Part shown: positions 34,421-46,517 of the stretch, one piece after another
How the letters are laid out: the number at the start of each line of letters is the position of its first letter
Numbering within the stretch: the first letter of the stretch is position 1
Assembly (NCBI GenBank): GCA_037783545.1
Contig: JBBELK010001014.1
Location: 1 to 64,000, forward strand
Length of the DNA: 64,000 nt
Reading direction: 5' to 3'
Origin: Henricia sp. BOLD:AAB3569
Lineage: Eukaryota > Echinodermata > Asteroidea > Spinulosida > Echinasteridae
Position numbers and translations under genes: made by a program
The notes under the pieces: model-generated
What the model saw: only the letters and a program-made list of their open reading frames with translations
The model's database searches: none
Told to the model about the DNA's origin: nothing

Positions 34421-37400
34421 GAGCTGTGCGCATGCTCAGTCATTCGGACTGTCGTTAACGCACCGCAGTTTGGCTCGGCAATTTGGTCAAAGTGTGGTCC
34501 AAACGTCGGCAAATTTGGAGGTCGAAAAATGTTCCGACGAACTTCAAATTTTGCATGCCCTAAACTCTCTATATTGCGCACTTGTCATAAAAAAAATTGA
34601 CAGACTTTCGCCGGGAAATGGCAGAGAAATTTCAAAGTTTAGAAAAAACTGGGTTGAGGCTTCCTGACTGCTCTCACGCAAACCGTGGCCGTCTGTACAC
34701 ACCTCTTTGGGGTACTCCTGAGTTGTGCGCATGCTCAGTCATTCGGACTGTCGTTAACGCACCGCAGTTTGGCTCGGCAATTTGGTCAAAGTGTGGTCCA
34801 AACGTCGGCAAATTTGGAGGTCGAAAAATGTTCCGACGAACTTCAAATTTTGCATGCCCTAAACTCTCTATATTGCGCACTTGTCATAAAAAATTGACAG
34901 ACTTTCGCCGGGAAATGGCAGAGAAATTTCAAAGTTTAGAAAAAACTGGGTTGAGGCTTCCTGACTGCTCTCACGCAAACCGTGGCTGTCTGTACACACC
35001 TCTTTGGGGTACTCCTGAGTTGTGCGCATGCTCAGTCATTCGGACTGTCGTTAACGCACCGCAGTTTGGCTCGGCAATTTAGTCAAAGTGTGGTCCAAAC
35101 GTCGGCAAATTTGGAGGTCGAAAAATGTTCCGACGAACTTCAAATTTTGCATGCCCTAAACTCTCTATATTGCGCACTTGTCATAAAAAATTGACAGACT
35201 TTCGCCGGGAAATGGCAGAGAAATTTCAAAGTTTAGAAAAAAGTGGGTTGAGGCTTCCTGACTGCTCTCACGCAAACCGTGGCTGTCTGTACACACCTCT
35301 TTGGGGTACTCCTGAGTTGTGCGCATGCTCAGTCATTCGGACTGTCGTTAACGCACCGCAGTTTGGCTCGGCAATTTGGTCAAAGTGTGGTCCAAACGTC
35401 GGCAAATTGGGAGGTCGAAAAATGTTCCGACGAACTTCAAATTTTGCATGCCCTAAACTCTCTATATTGCGCACTTTTCATAAAAAATTGACAGACTTTC
35501 GCCGGGAAATGGCAGAGAAATTTCAAAGTTTAGAAAAAACTGGGTTGAGGCTTCCTGACTGCTCTCACGCAAACCGTGGCTGTCTGTACACACCTCTTTG
35601 GGGTACTCCTGAGTTGTGCGCATGCTCAGTCATTCGGACTGTCGTTAACGCACCGCAGTTTGGCTCGGCAATTTGGTCAAAGTGTGGTCCAAACGTCGGC
35701 AAATTTGGAGGTCGAAAAATGTTCCGACGAACTTCAAATTGTGCATGCCCTAAACTCTCTATATTGCGCACTTGTCATAACAAATTGACAGACTTTCGCC
35801 GGGAAATGGCAGAGAAATTTCAAAGTTTTGAAAAAACTGGGTTGAGGCTTCCTGACTGCTCTCACGCAAACCGTGGCTGTCTGTACACACCTCTTTGGGG
35901 TACTCCTGAGCTGTGCGCATGCTCAGTCATTCGGACTGTCGTTAACGCACCGCAGTTTGGCTCGGCAATTTGGTCAAAGTGTGGTCCAAACGTCGGCAAA
36001 TTTGGAGGTCGAAAAATGTTCCGACGAACTTCAAATTTTGCATGCCCTAAACTCTCTATATTGCGCACTTGTCATAAAAAAAATTGACAGACTTTCGCCG
36101 GGAAATGGCAGAGAAATTTCAAAGTTTAGAAAAAACTGGGTTGAGGCTTCCTGACTGCTCTCACGCAAACCGTGGCCGTCTGTACACACCTCTTTGGGGT
36201 ACTCCTGAGTTGTGCGCATGCTCAGTCATTCGGACTGTCGTTAACGCACCGCAGTTTGGCTCGGCAATTTGGTCAAAGTGTGGTCCAAACGTCGGCAAAT
36301 TTGGAGGTCGAAAAATGTTCCGACGAACTTCAAATTTTGCATGCCCTAAACTCTCTATATTGCGCACTTGTCATAAAAAATTGACAGACTTTCGCCGGGA
36401 AATGGCAGAGAAATTTTAAAGTTTAGAAAAAACTGGGTTGAGGCTTCCTGACTGCTCTCACGCAAACCGTGGCTGTCTGTACACACCTCTTTGGGGTACT
36501 CCTGAGTTGTGCGCATGCTCAGTCATTCGGACTGTCGTTAACGCACCGCAGTTTGGCTCGGCAATTTGGTCAAAGTGTGGTCCAAACGTCGGCAAATTTG
36601 GAGGTCGAAAAATGTTCCGACGAACTTCACATTTTGCATGCCCTAAACTCTCTATATTGCGCACTTGTCATAAAAAATTGACAGACTTTCGCCGGGAAAT
36701 TGCAGAGAAATTTCAAAGTTTAGAAAAAACTGGGTTGAGGCTTCCTGACTGCTCTCACGCAAACCGTGGCTGTCTGTACACACCTCTTTGAGGTACTCCT
36801 GAGTTGTGCGCATGCTCAGTCATTCGGACTGTCGTTAACGCACCGCAGTTTGGCTCGGCAATTTGGTCAAAGTGTGGTCCAAACGTCGGCAAATTTGGAG
36901 GTCGAAAAATGTTCCGACGAACTTCAAATTTTGCATGCCCTAAACTCTCTATATTGCGCACTTGTCATAAAAAATTGACAGACTTTCGCCGGGAAATGGC
37001 AGAGAAATTTCAAAGTTTAGAAAAAACTGGGTTGAGGCTTCCTGACTGCTCTCACGCAAACCGTGGCTGTCTGTACACACCTCTTTGGGGTACTCCTGAG
37101 TTGTGCGCATGCTCAGTCATTCGGACTGTCGTTAACGCACCGCAGTTTGGCTCGGCAATTTGGTCAAAGTGTGGTCCAAACGTCGGCAAATTTGGAGGTC
37201 GAAAAATGTTCCGACGAACTTCAAATTTTTGCATGCCCTAAACTCTCTATATTGCGCACTTGTCATAACAAATTGACAGACTTTCGCCGGGAAATGGCAG
37301 AGAAATTTAAAAGTTTAGAAAAAACTGGGTTGAGGCTTCCTGACTGCTCTCACGCAAACCGTGGCTGTCTGTACACACCTCTTTGGGGTACTCCTGAGTT

Positions 37401-40400
37401 GTGCGCATGCTCAGTCATTCGGACTGTCGTTAACGCACCGCAGTTTGGCTCGGCAATTTGGTCAAAGTGTGGTCCAAACGTCGGCAAATTTGGAGGTCGA
37501 AAAATGTTCCGACGAACTTCAAATTTTGCATGCCCTAAACTCTCTATATTGCGCACTTGTCATAAAAAATTGACAGACTTTCGCCGGGAAATGGCAGAGA
37601 AATTTCAAAGTTTAGAAAAAACTGGGTTGAGGCTTCCTGACTGCTCTCACGCAAACCGTGGCTGTCTGTACACACCTCTTTGGGGTACTCCTGAGCTGTG
37701 CGCATGCTCAGTCATTCGGACTGTCGTTAACGCACCGCAGTTTGGCTCGGCAATTTGGTCAAAGTGTGGTCCAAACGTCGGCAAATTTGGAGGTCGAAAA
37801 ATGTTCCGACGAACTTCAAATTTTGCATGCCCTAAACTCTCTATATTGCGCACTTGTCATAAAAAAATTTGACAGACTTTCGCCGGGAAATGGCAGAGAA
37901 ATTTCAAAGTTTAGAAAAAACTGGGTTGAGGCTTCCTGACTGCTCTCACGCAAACCGTGGCCGTCTGTACACACCTCTTTGGGGTACTCCTGAGTTGTGC
38001 GCATGCTCAGTCATTCGGACTGTCGTTAACGCACCGCAGTTTGGCTCGGCAATTTGGTCAAAGTGTGGTCCAAACGTCGGCAAATTTGGAGGTCGAAAAA
38101 TGTTCCGACGAACTTCAAATTTTGCATGCCCTAAACTCTCTATATTGCGCACTTGTCATAAAAAATTGACAGACTTTCGCCGGGAAATGGCAGAGAAATT
38201 TCAAAGTTTAGAAAAAAGTGGGTTGAGGCTTCCTGACTGCTCTCACGCAAACCGTGGCTGTCTGTACACACCTCTTTGGGGTACTCCTGAGTTGTGCGCA
38301 TGCTCAGTCATTCGGACTGTCGTTAACGCACCGCAGTTTGGCTCGGCAATTTGGTCAAAGTGTGGTCCAAACGTCGGCAAATTTGGAGGTCGAAAAATGT
38401 TCCGACGAACTTCACATTTTGCATGCCCTAAACTCTCTATATTGCGCACTTGTCATAAAAAATTGACAGACTTTCGCCGGGAAATGGCAGAGAAATTTCA
38501 AAGTTTAGAAAAAACTGGGTTGAGGCTTCCTGACTGCTCTCACGCAAACCGTGGCTGTCTGTACACACCTCTTTGAGGTACTCCTGAGTTGTGCGCATGC
38601 TCAGTCATTCGGACTGTCGTTAACGCACCGCAGTTTGGCTCGGCAATTTAGTCAAAGTGTGGTCCAAACGTCGGCAAATTTGGAGGTCGAAAAATGTTCC
38701 GACGAACTTCAAATTTTGCATGCCCTAAACTCTCTATATTGCGCACTTGTCATAAAAAATTGACAGACTTTCGCCGGGAAATGGCAGAGAAATTTCAAAG
38801 TTTAGAAAAAAGTGGGTTGAGGCTTCCTGACTGCTCTCACGCAAACCGTGGCTGTCTGTACACACCTCTTTGGGGTACTCCTGAGTTGTGCGCATGCTCA
38901 GTCATTCGGACTGTCGTTAACGCACCGCAGTTTGGCTCGGCAATTTGGTCAAAGTGTGGTCCAAACGTCGGCAAATTGGGAGGTCGAAAAATGTTCCGAC
39001 GAACTTCAAATTTTGCATGCCCTAAACTCTCTATATTGCGCACTTTTCATAAAAAATTGACAGACTTTCGCCGGGAAATGGCAGAGAAATTTCAAAGTTT
39101 AGAAAAAACTGGGTTGAGGCTTCCTGACTGCTCTCACGCAAACCGTGGCTGTCTGTACACACCTCTTTGGGGTACTCCTGAGTTGTGCGCATGCTCAGTC
39201 ATTCGGACTGTCGTTAACGCACCGCAGTTTGGCTCGGCAATTTGGTCAAAGTGTGGTCCAAACGTCGGCAAATTTGGAGGTCGAAAAATGTTCCGACGAA
39301 CTTCAAATTGTGCATGCCCTAAACTCTCTATATTGCGCACTTGTCATAACAAATTGACAGACTTTCGCCGGGAAATGGCAGAGAAATTTCAAAGTTTTGA
39401 AAAAAACTGGGTTGAGGCTTCCTGACTGCTCTCACGCAAACCGTGGCTGTCTGTACACACCTCTTTGGGGTACTCCTGAGCTGTGCGCATGCTCAGTCAT
39501 TCGGACTGTCGTTAACGCACCGCAGTTTGGCTCGGCAATTTGGTCAAAGTGTGGTCCAAACGTCGGCAAATTTGGAGGTCGAAAAATGTTCCGACGAACT
39601 TCAAATTTTGCATGCCCTAAACTCTCTATATTGCGCACTTGTCATAAAAAAAATTGACAGACTTTCGCTGGGAAATGGCAGAGAAATTTCAAAGTTTAGA
39701 AAAAACTGGGTTGAGGCTTCCTGACTGCTCTCACGCAAACCGTGGCCGTCTGTACACACCTCTTTGGGGTACTCCTGAGTTGTGCGCATGCTCAGTCATT
39801 CGGACTGTCGTTAACGCACCGCAGTTTGGCTCGGCAATTTGGTCAAAGTGTGGTCCAAACGTCGGCAAATTTGGAGGTCGAAAAATGTTCCGACGAACTT
39901 CAAATTTTGCATGCCCTAAACTCTCTATATTGCGCACTTGTCATAAAAAATTGACAGACTTTCGCCGGGAAATGGCAGAGAAATTTCAAAGTTTAGAAAA
40001 AACTGGGTTGAGGCTTCCTGACTGCTCTCACGCAAACCGTGGCTGTCTGTACACACCTCTTTGGGGTACTCCTGAGTTGTGCGCATGCTCAGTCATTCGG
40101 ACTGTCGTTAACGCACCGCAGTTTGGCTCGGCAATTTAGTCAAAGTGTGGTCCAAACGTCGGCAAATTTGGAGGTCAAAAAATGTTCCGACGAACTTCAA
40201 ATTTTGCATGCCCTAAACTCTCTATATTGCGCACTTGTCATAAAAAATTGACAGACTTTCGCCTGGAAATGGCAGAGAAATTTCAAAGTTTAGAAAAAAG
40301 TGGGTTGAGGCTTCCTGACTGCTCTCACGCAAACCGTGGCTGTCTGTACACACCTCTTTGGGGTACTCCTGAGTTGTGCGCATGCTCAGTCATTCGGACT

Positions 40401-43345
40401 GTCGTTAACGCACCGCAGTTTGGCTCGGCAATTTGGTCAAAGTGTGGTCCAAACGTCGGCAAATTTGGAGGTCGAAAAATGTTCCGACGAACTTCACATT
40501 TTGCATGCCCTAAACTCTCTATATTGCGCACTTGTCATAAAAAATTGACAGACTTTCGCCGGGAAATGGCAGAGAAATTTCAAAGTTTAGAAAAAACTGG
40601 GTTGAGGCTTCCTGACTGCTCTCACGCAAACCGTGGCTGTCTGTACACACCTCTTTGAGGTACTCCTGAGTTGTGCGCATGCTCAGTCATTCGGACTGTC
40701 GTTAACGCACCGCAGTTTGGCTCGGCAATTTGGTCAAAGTGTGGTCCAAACGTCGGCAAATTTGGAGGTCGAAAAATGTTCCGACGAACTTCAAATTTTG
40801 CATGCCCTAAACTCTCTATATTGCGCACTTGTCATAAAAAATTGACAGACTTTCGCCGGGAAATGGCAGAGAAATTTCAAAGTTTAGAAAAAACTGGGTT
40901 GAGGCTTCCTGACTGCTCTCACGCAAACCGTGGCTGTCTGTACACACCTCTTTGGGGTACTCCTGAGTTGTGCGCATGCTCAGTCATTCGGACTGTCGTT
41001 AACGCACCGCAGTTTGGCTCGGCAATTTGGTCAAAGTGTGGTCCAAACGTCGGCAAATTTGGAGGTCGAAAAATGTTCCGACGAACTTCAAATTTTTGCA
41101 TGCCCTAAACTCTCTATATTGCGCACTTGTCATAACAAATTGACAGACTTTCGCCGGGAAATGGCAGAGAAATTTAAAAGTTTAGAAAAAACTGGGTTGA
41201 GGCTTCCTGACTGCTCTCACGCAAACCGTGGCTGTCTGTACACACCTCTTTGGGGTACTCCTGAGTTGTGCGCATGCTCAGTCATTCGGACTGTCGTTAA
41301 CGCACCGCAGTTTGGCTCGGCAATTTGGTCAAAGTGTGGTCCAAACGTCGGCAAATTTGGAGGTCGAAAAATGTTCCGACGAACTTCAAATTTTGCATGC
41401 CCTAAACTCTCTATATTGCGCACTTGTCATAAAAAATTGACAGACTTTCGCCGGGAAATGGCAGAGAAATTTCAAAGTTTAGAAAAAACTGGGTTGAGGC
41501 TTCCTGACTGCTCTCACGCAAACCGTGGCTGTCTGTACACACCTCTTTGGGGTACTCCTGAGCTGTGCGCATGCTCAGTCATTCGGACTGTCGTTAACGC
41601 ACCGCAGTTTGGCTCGGCAATTTGGTCAAAGTGTGGTCCAAACGTCGGCAAATTTGGAGGTCGAAAAATGTTCCGACGAACTTCAAATTTTGCATGCCCT
41701 AAACTCTCTATATTGCGCACTTGTCATAAAAAAAATTGACAGACTTTCGCCGGGAAATGGCAGAGAAATTTCAAAGTTTAGAAAAAACTGGGTTGAGGCT
41801 TCCTGACTGCTCTCACGCAAACCGTGGCCGTCTGTACACACCTCTTTGGGGTACTCCTGAGTTGTGCGCATGCTCAGTCATTCGGACTGTCGTTAACGCA
41901 CCGCAGTTTGGCTCGGCAATTTGGTCAAAGTGTGGTCCAAACGTCGGCAAATTTGGAGGTCGAAAAATGTTCCGACGAACTTCAAATTTTGCATGCCCTA
42001 AACTCTCTATATTGCGCACTTGTCATAAAAAATTGACAGACTTTCGCCGGGAAATGGCAGAGAAATTTCAAAGTTTAGAAAAAAGTGGGTTGAGGCTTCC
42101 TGACTGCTCTCACGCAAACCGTGGCTGTCTGTACACACCTCTTTTGGGTACTCCTGAGTTGTGCGCATGCTCAGTCATTCGGACTGTCGTTAACGCACCG
42201 CAGTTTGGCTCGGCAATTTGGTCAAAGTGTGGTCCAAACGTCGGCAAATTTGGAGGTCGAAAAATGTTCCGACGAACTTCACATTTTGCATGCCCTAAAC
42301 TCTCTATATTGCGCACTTGTCATAAAAAATTGACAGACTTTCGCCGGGAAATGGCAGAGAAATTTCAAAGTTTAGAAAAAACTGGGTTGAGGCTTCCTGA
42401 CTGCTCTCACGCAAACCGTGGCTGTCTGTACACACCTCTTTGAGGTACTCCTGAGTTGTGCGCATGCTCAGTCATTCGGACTGTCGTTAACGCACCGCAG
42501 TTTGGCTCGGCAATTTGGTCAAAGTGTGGTCCAAACGTCGGCAAATTTGGAGGTCGAAAAATGTTCCGACGAACTTCAAATTTTGCATGCCCTAAACTCT
42601 CTATATTGCGCACTTGTCATAAAAAATTGACAGACTTTCGCCGGGAAATGGCAGAGAAATTTCAAAGTTTAGAAAAAAGTGGGTTGAGGCTTCCTGACTG
42701 CTCTCACGCAAACCGTGGCTGTCTGTACACACCTCTTTGGGGTACTCCTGAGTTGTGCGCATGCTCAGTCATTCGGACTGTCGTTAACGCACCGCAGTTT
42801 GGCTCGGCAATTTGGTCAAAGTGTGGTCCAAACGTCGGCAAATTTGGAGGTCGAAAAATGTTCCGACGAACTTCACATTTTTGCATGCCCTAAACTCTCT
42901 ATATTGCGCACTTGTCATAAAAAATTGACAGACTTTCGCCGGGAAATGGCAGAGAAATTTCAAAGTTTAGAAAAAACTGGGTTGAGGCTTCCTGACTGCT
43001 CTCACGCAAACCGTGGCTGTCTGTACACACCTCTTTGGGGTACTCCTGAGTTGTGCGCATGCTCAGTCATTCGGACTGTCGTTAACGCACCGCAGTTTGG
43101 CTCGGCAATTTGGTCAAAGTGTGGTCCAAACGTCGGCAAATTTGGAGGTCGAAAAATGTTCCGACGAACTTCAAATTTTGCATGCCCTAAACTCTCTATA
43201 TTGCGCACTTGTCATAAAAAATTGACAGACTTTCGCCGGGAAATGGCAGAGAAATTTCAAAGTTTAGAAAAAACTGGGTTGAGGCTTCCTGACTGCTCTC
43301 ACGCAAACCGTGGCTGTCTGTACACACCTCTTTGGGGTACTCCTG
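34421..43345. repeat. Higher-order repeats of 5, 6, 6, 7 and 6 monomers
   Basis: The GAGCTGTG variant, followed by an eight-A run and then GGCCGTCTG one monomer later, recurs at 34421, 35908, 37693, 39478 and 41560. Spacings are 1487, 1785, 1785 and 2082 bp. A sixth similar block about 1785 bp further on keeps the A-run and GGCCGTCTG but reads GAGTTGTG. Varying unit length with shared order is the mark of unequal crossing-over. Confidence 0.85.
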
Positions 43346-43889
43346 AGTTGTGCGCATGCTCAGTCATTCGGACTGTCGTTAACGCACCGCAGTTTGGCTC
43401 GGCAATTTGGTCAAAGTGTGGTCCAAACGTCGGCAAATTTGGAGGTCGAAAAATGTTCCGACGAACTTCAAATTTTGCATGCCCTAAACTCTCTATATTG
43501 CGCACTTGTCATAAAAAAAATTGACAGACTTTCGCCGGGAAATGGCAGAGAAATTTCAAAGTTTAGAAAAAACTGGGTTGAGGCTTCCTGACTGCTCTCA
43601 CGCAAACCGTGGCCGTCTGTACACACCTCTTTGGGGTACTCCTGAGTTGTGCGCATGCTCAGTCATTCGGACTGTCGTTAACCCTTTCAATACCACCCAC
43701 TCATATAAGACAGTACCCTTGTTTACCACAGCAATTACGAGCCCAGTGTCACTAGAGACCCACTGGTTTGGGAGACATTTCATTGAAGTGAGCCCTCTGT
43801 GGTTTACATGCACTAAATAGCTCTGATGATTTTGTGTACACCTGATGACACAAATCATACAAAAAGAAGAGAAATTTAGTGTGCATCTT

Positions 43890-43899
43890 TTTATTTATT
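43890..43899 (-). promoter_or_regulatory. Poly(A) signals of the pB4 transposase
   Basis: AATAAATAAA on the minus strand, in the same place relative to the gene as in the other copies. Confidence 0.6.
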
Positions 43900-44283
43900 A
43901 AGTGTAATTTCAAGCTAGTTTTTACACAACAAAAGTAATACAAACTGGTAATACAAGGCCCTGTACTCGTACATCAATATAGAAAAGAAAATCCTAATGA
44001 AAATACCTAAAAAGTATACAATACAAAAGAAAATTAAGCACTCAAAAGTTAAAAATCTAAGAAATTAAAAATGCTTGTCTAAAAAGATGTGTCTTCAACC
44101 CTACTTCTGCATGTACTTGTATTTTCTCTCGCCCCTCCCCCCGCCCCCCACCCAATTCAATGTTGGTTTGAATCCGTGGCTTGTCGAACCAGTCTTCAAC
44201 ATTGAATGGGGTGGGGGGTGGGGGGCGGGGGGAGGGGGCGGGGGCAGATTTGAAGGCGAGCAGATTGTACATATACATACTTA

Positions 44284-46517
44284 TCATTTGGTATGATATT
44301 TTTCAAAACAAGGAACTGTGCACATTGGTTTATTACATTCTTTACAGATCATCCGGGTCTGTTTTCGCCTGTTTAATGTGCGGTTGCTACAAACAATGCA
44401 GTCGCGTTTCTTTCCATTGCGGTTTTTGCCAGGATAGTGTTGTTGTCTTGCCAAATCAATAGGAATGTGGTATCTCGGCCGACTTGTTGCATTAGTACGT
44501 TCCCAACCTAACAGCAAGCCTTGTACAATACCTACACGAAAATCTAGGTTACTGACATGTCTGTTGCCCTCTATGCCGTTAAAAATTACTCGGCTATTGA
44601 CAATACAAATATCGAGCATACGGAAAAAAATTCGTTTCCACCATTTTAAACTCCTGTGCGTATGATTGTAGTACTGAAAACATTGATCTGCAACATCAGT
44701 ACCTCCCATATTCAAATTATACAGGTCAACACAATTTGGCTTCAGAACGTCACGAAATCCACTTGTGCTCTTCTTGCAACGAATTTGCTTTTTTGACACA
44801 TCAGAGTTCCCGATATTTGTTAAAAGTGTTACCGATTTTTTGTCTTGCCAAACGATACACAACTGCCCACCTTTTACCAAAAAAAGGGGGACATCTTCTC
44901 TCTTCATTTTGTGTTTTTTGGGGTTGGCAACATGGGGAATCCCCTGGGTCATGTACCGAACAGTACCACAACACCCGAATCCTAGTTCAGACAGTTCAGC
45001 TACAAGAGCTGGGCTATTGAAGTAATTGTCACAATATAGTATATGACCCTTATTCTCAAGTCCCTGGACCAGATCAATGACTAATTTTGCGGGCTTGGTC
45101 AGTATGTTTGGATGCGGGCAGTCTGAACTTATGTGTGCAACATAAACAGTTTGGGTGTTCTCACTTCCCGTGTATAGTTTCCAATTACATGTGTACCCTG
45201 TTTTTGATTCATTCAGGGAGAAGGCTTTCATACCCCGTTTGATTGGTTTTTTCGGCATGTACTGAACAAAACTTAATCGTCCCTTGAATTTTAACATGCT
45301 CTCGTCTGGAGACAAATTCTGCGCAGGGTTATACAGGTTTAGAAACTTCGGGACGAGTAGTTCTATCAAGGGTCGAACTTTGGAAAGTTTATCACGTTTA
45401 GCCGAGGCTGTCTGAGCAATTTGGTTATTGGATATGTGAAAGAATCTCAGAATTGAAAGGAACCGATTGCGTGACATGATCGACGGATAGAATGGCACGC
45501 TAAACAGTTCAGATGTCGACCAGTACATTCTATATTGAGATGATTTGTTCATGCCCATAGCAACGATAAGTGCCACAAATGCCATCATTTCTGGAATATT
45601 GGTCGGGTGCCAGGAAACTTGTTTATCAGGGTTAGAGTCTATTGTTTGTTGCGCATAGCGATTAGTCTCGTTCACCAGCATCTGCCACACAAGGTCACAG
45701 AAATACAGCTTGAAGATCTCCACTGCTGAGAGCGTAGCAAAGTCGCCGGTCGGGCCAGGATTCCCCGTGAAGGGCACAGTCGGACACTGGAAATGGTCTC
45801 GTTGCTCCCAACCGGATCGGAAATCTACCTTCGCAGTCTTGCTCGATTTTGGCAGGTGGTCAGGTTGGTCGGTAAGCTGCAACAAAAACAAACTATAACA
45901 TTAGAGTATAATCTTTGTAGTTGCAAACAAGGAAACAAGAAAAAAATGGCACCCTCTATTAAGGTCGTTGCCAATAACTGTTCAATTTTATGCGAATTTT
46001 TGAAGATGCAAATTTCCTCATTTCTTTCAAAGCAGCTTATAGCATTTGCAAGATATTTGGCAAGCGGGACAGCCCCCTTCTTTTGTGTTGTAGGAATGTT
46101 GGGAATTAATTTCAGATTTTCAGGGGGGGGGGGGGGGGGGGGGGTGGGGAGGGATTTGGTCACCAAGACTGATTGAGCCATTTTTTAACTACATGTAATG
46201 ATGTACATTTCTCAATTTCAGCATTTGTAACCCCATAGACCTATATAGGCCGACGTTAGGGGTGGGCCTACAAAAATACTGGGCCTGGTGAATTACATTA
46301 GCCTAATTGATTCATTAACATAACACCGATCATGCTGCTGATAATGTTCACCAAAGAATTAGTATTAATTATTACCGAATTCCATTATTACCTCACGAAA
46401 TGCTGCAGTTTCTGGATCGTCGTCAGAAGACTCATCTTGAATGGAACCTTCATCTGATTCTGAGCCACTGTCTGCCAAAATTTCGGCCAACATGCCATCG
46501 ACGTCTGTTGCCATCAT
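44284..46517 (-). CDS. piggyBac transposase (pB4), intact, shorter exon 1
   Basis: Exon 1 (46517-46392) and exon 2 (45876-44284) flank a 515-bp intron. The 530-residue exon-2 product is identical to pB2 and pB3, and exon 1 has the same 18-bp deletion as pB3, giving 572 residues. All recognisable catalytic and zinc-binding positions are present, with Glu in the first DDE position as in the other copies. This is the only copy with satellite on both sides, so it is the best candidate for the original insertion in this lineage. Confidence 0.92.

Larger units (their letters stand above)
21085..43681. repeat. Satellite array 1, 297-bp monomer, ~76 copies
   Basis: Monomers repeat every 297 bp (for example TTAA at 21681 and 21978). 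Most differ by only a few substitutions or A-run length changes. Each monomer holds one TTAA in the context gtcgTTAAcgca and about 16 CpGs, near the number expected by base composition. Variant markers (AATTTAGTC, TTTGAGGT, GCAGATAAA, CAGTGTCTCGG, AATTGTGC, GTCATTAAC, GGCCGTCTG, GAGCTGTG) recur in order and define higher-order units of 5-7 monomers. The period is a multiple of three, so one frame stays open for hundreds of codons. Stops and frameshifts scattered among monomers show no coding constraint. Confidence 0.97.

Noticed and set aside
21085-43681. CENP-B box in the satellite
   Set aside because: The nearest match, TTTCGCCGGGAAA, places TTCG directly beside CCGGG and lacks the required spacing, so centromere identity is not supported by motif.
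21085-43681. NRF1-like site TGCGCATGCTC in each monomer
   Set aside because: It departs from the consensus and recurs simply because the monomer repeats; no promoter context.
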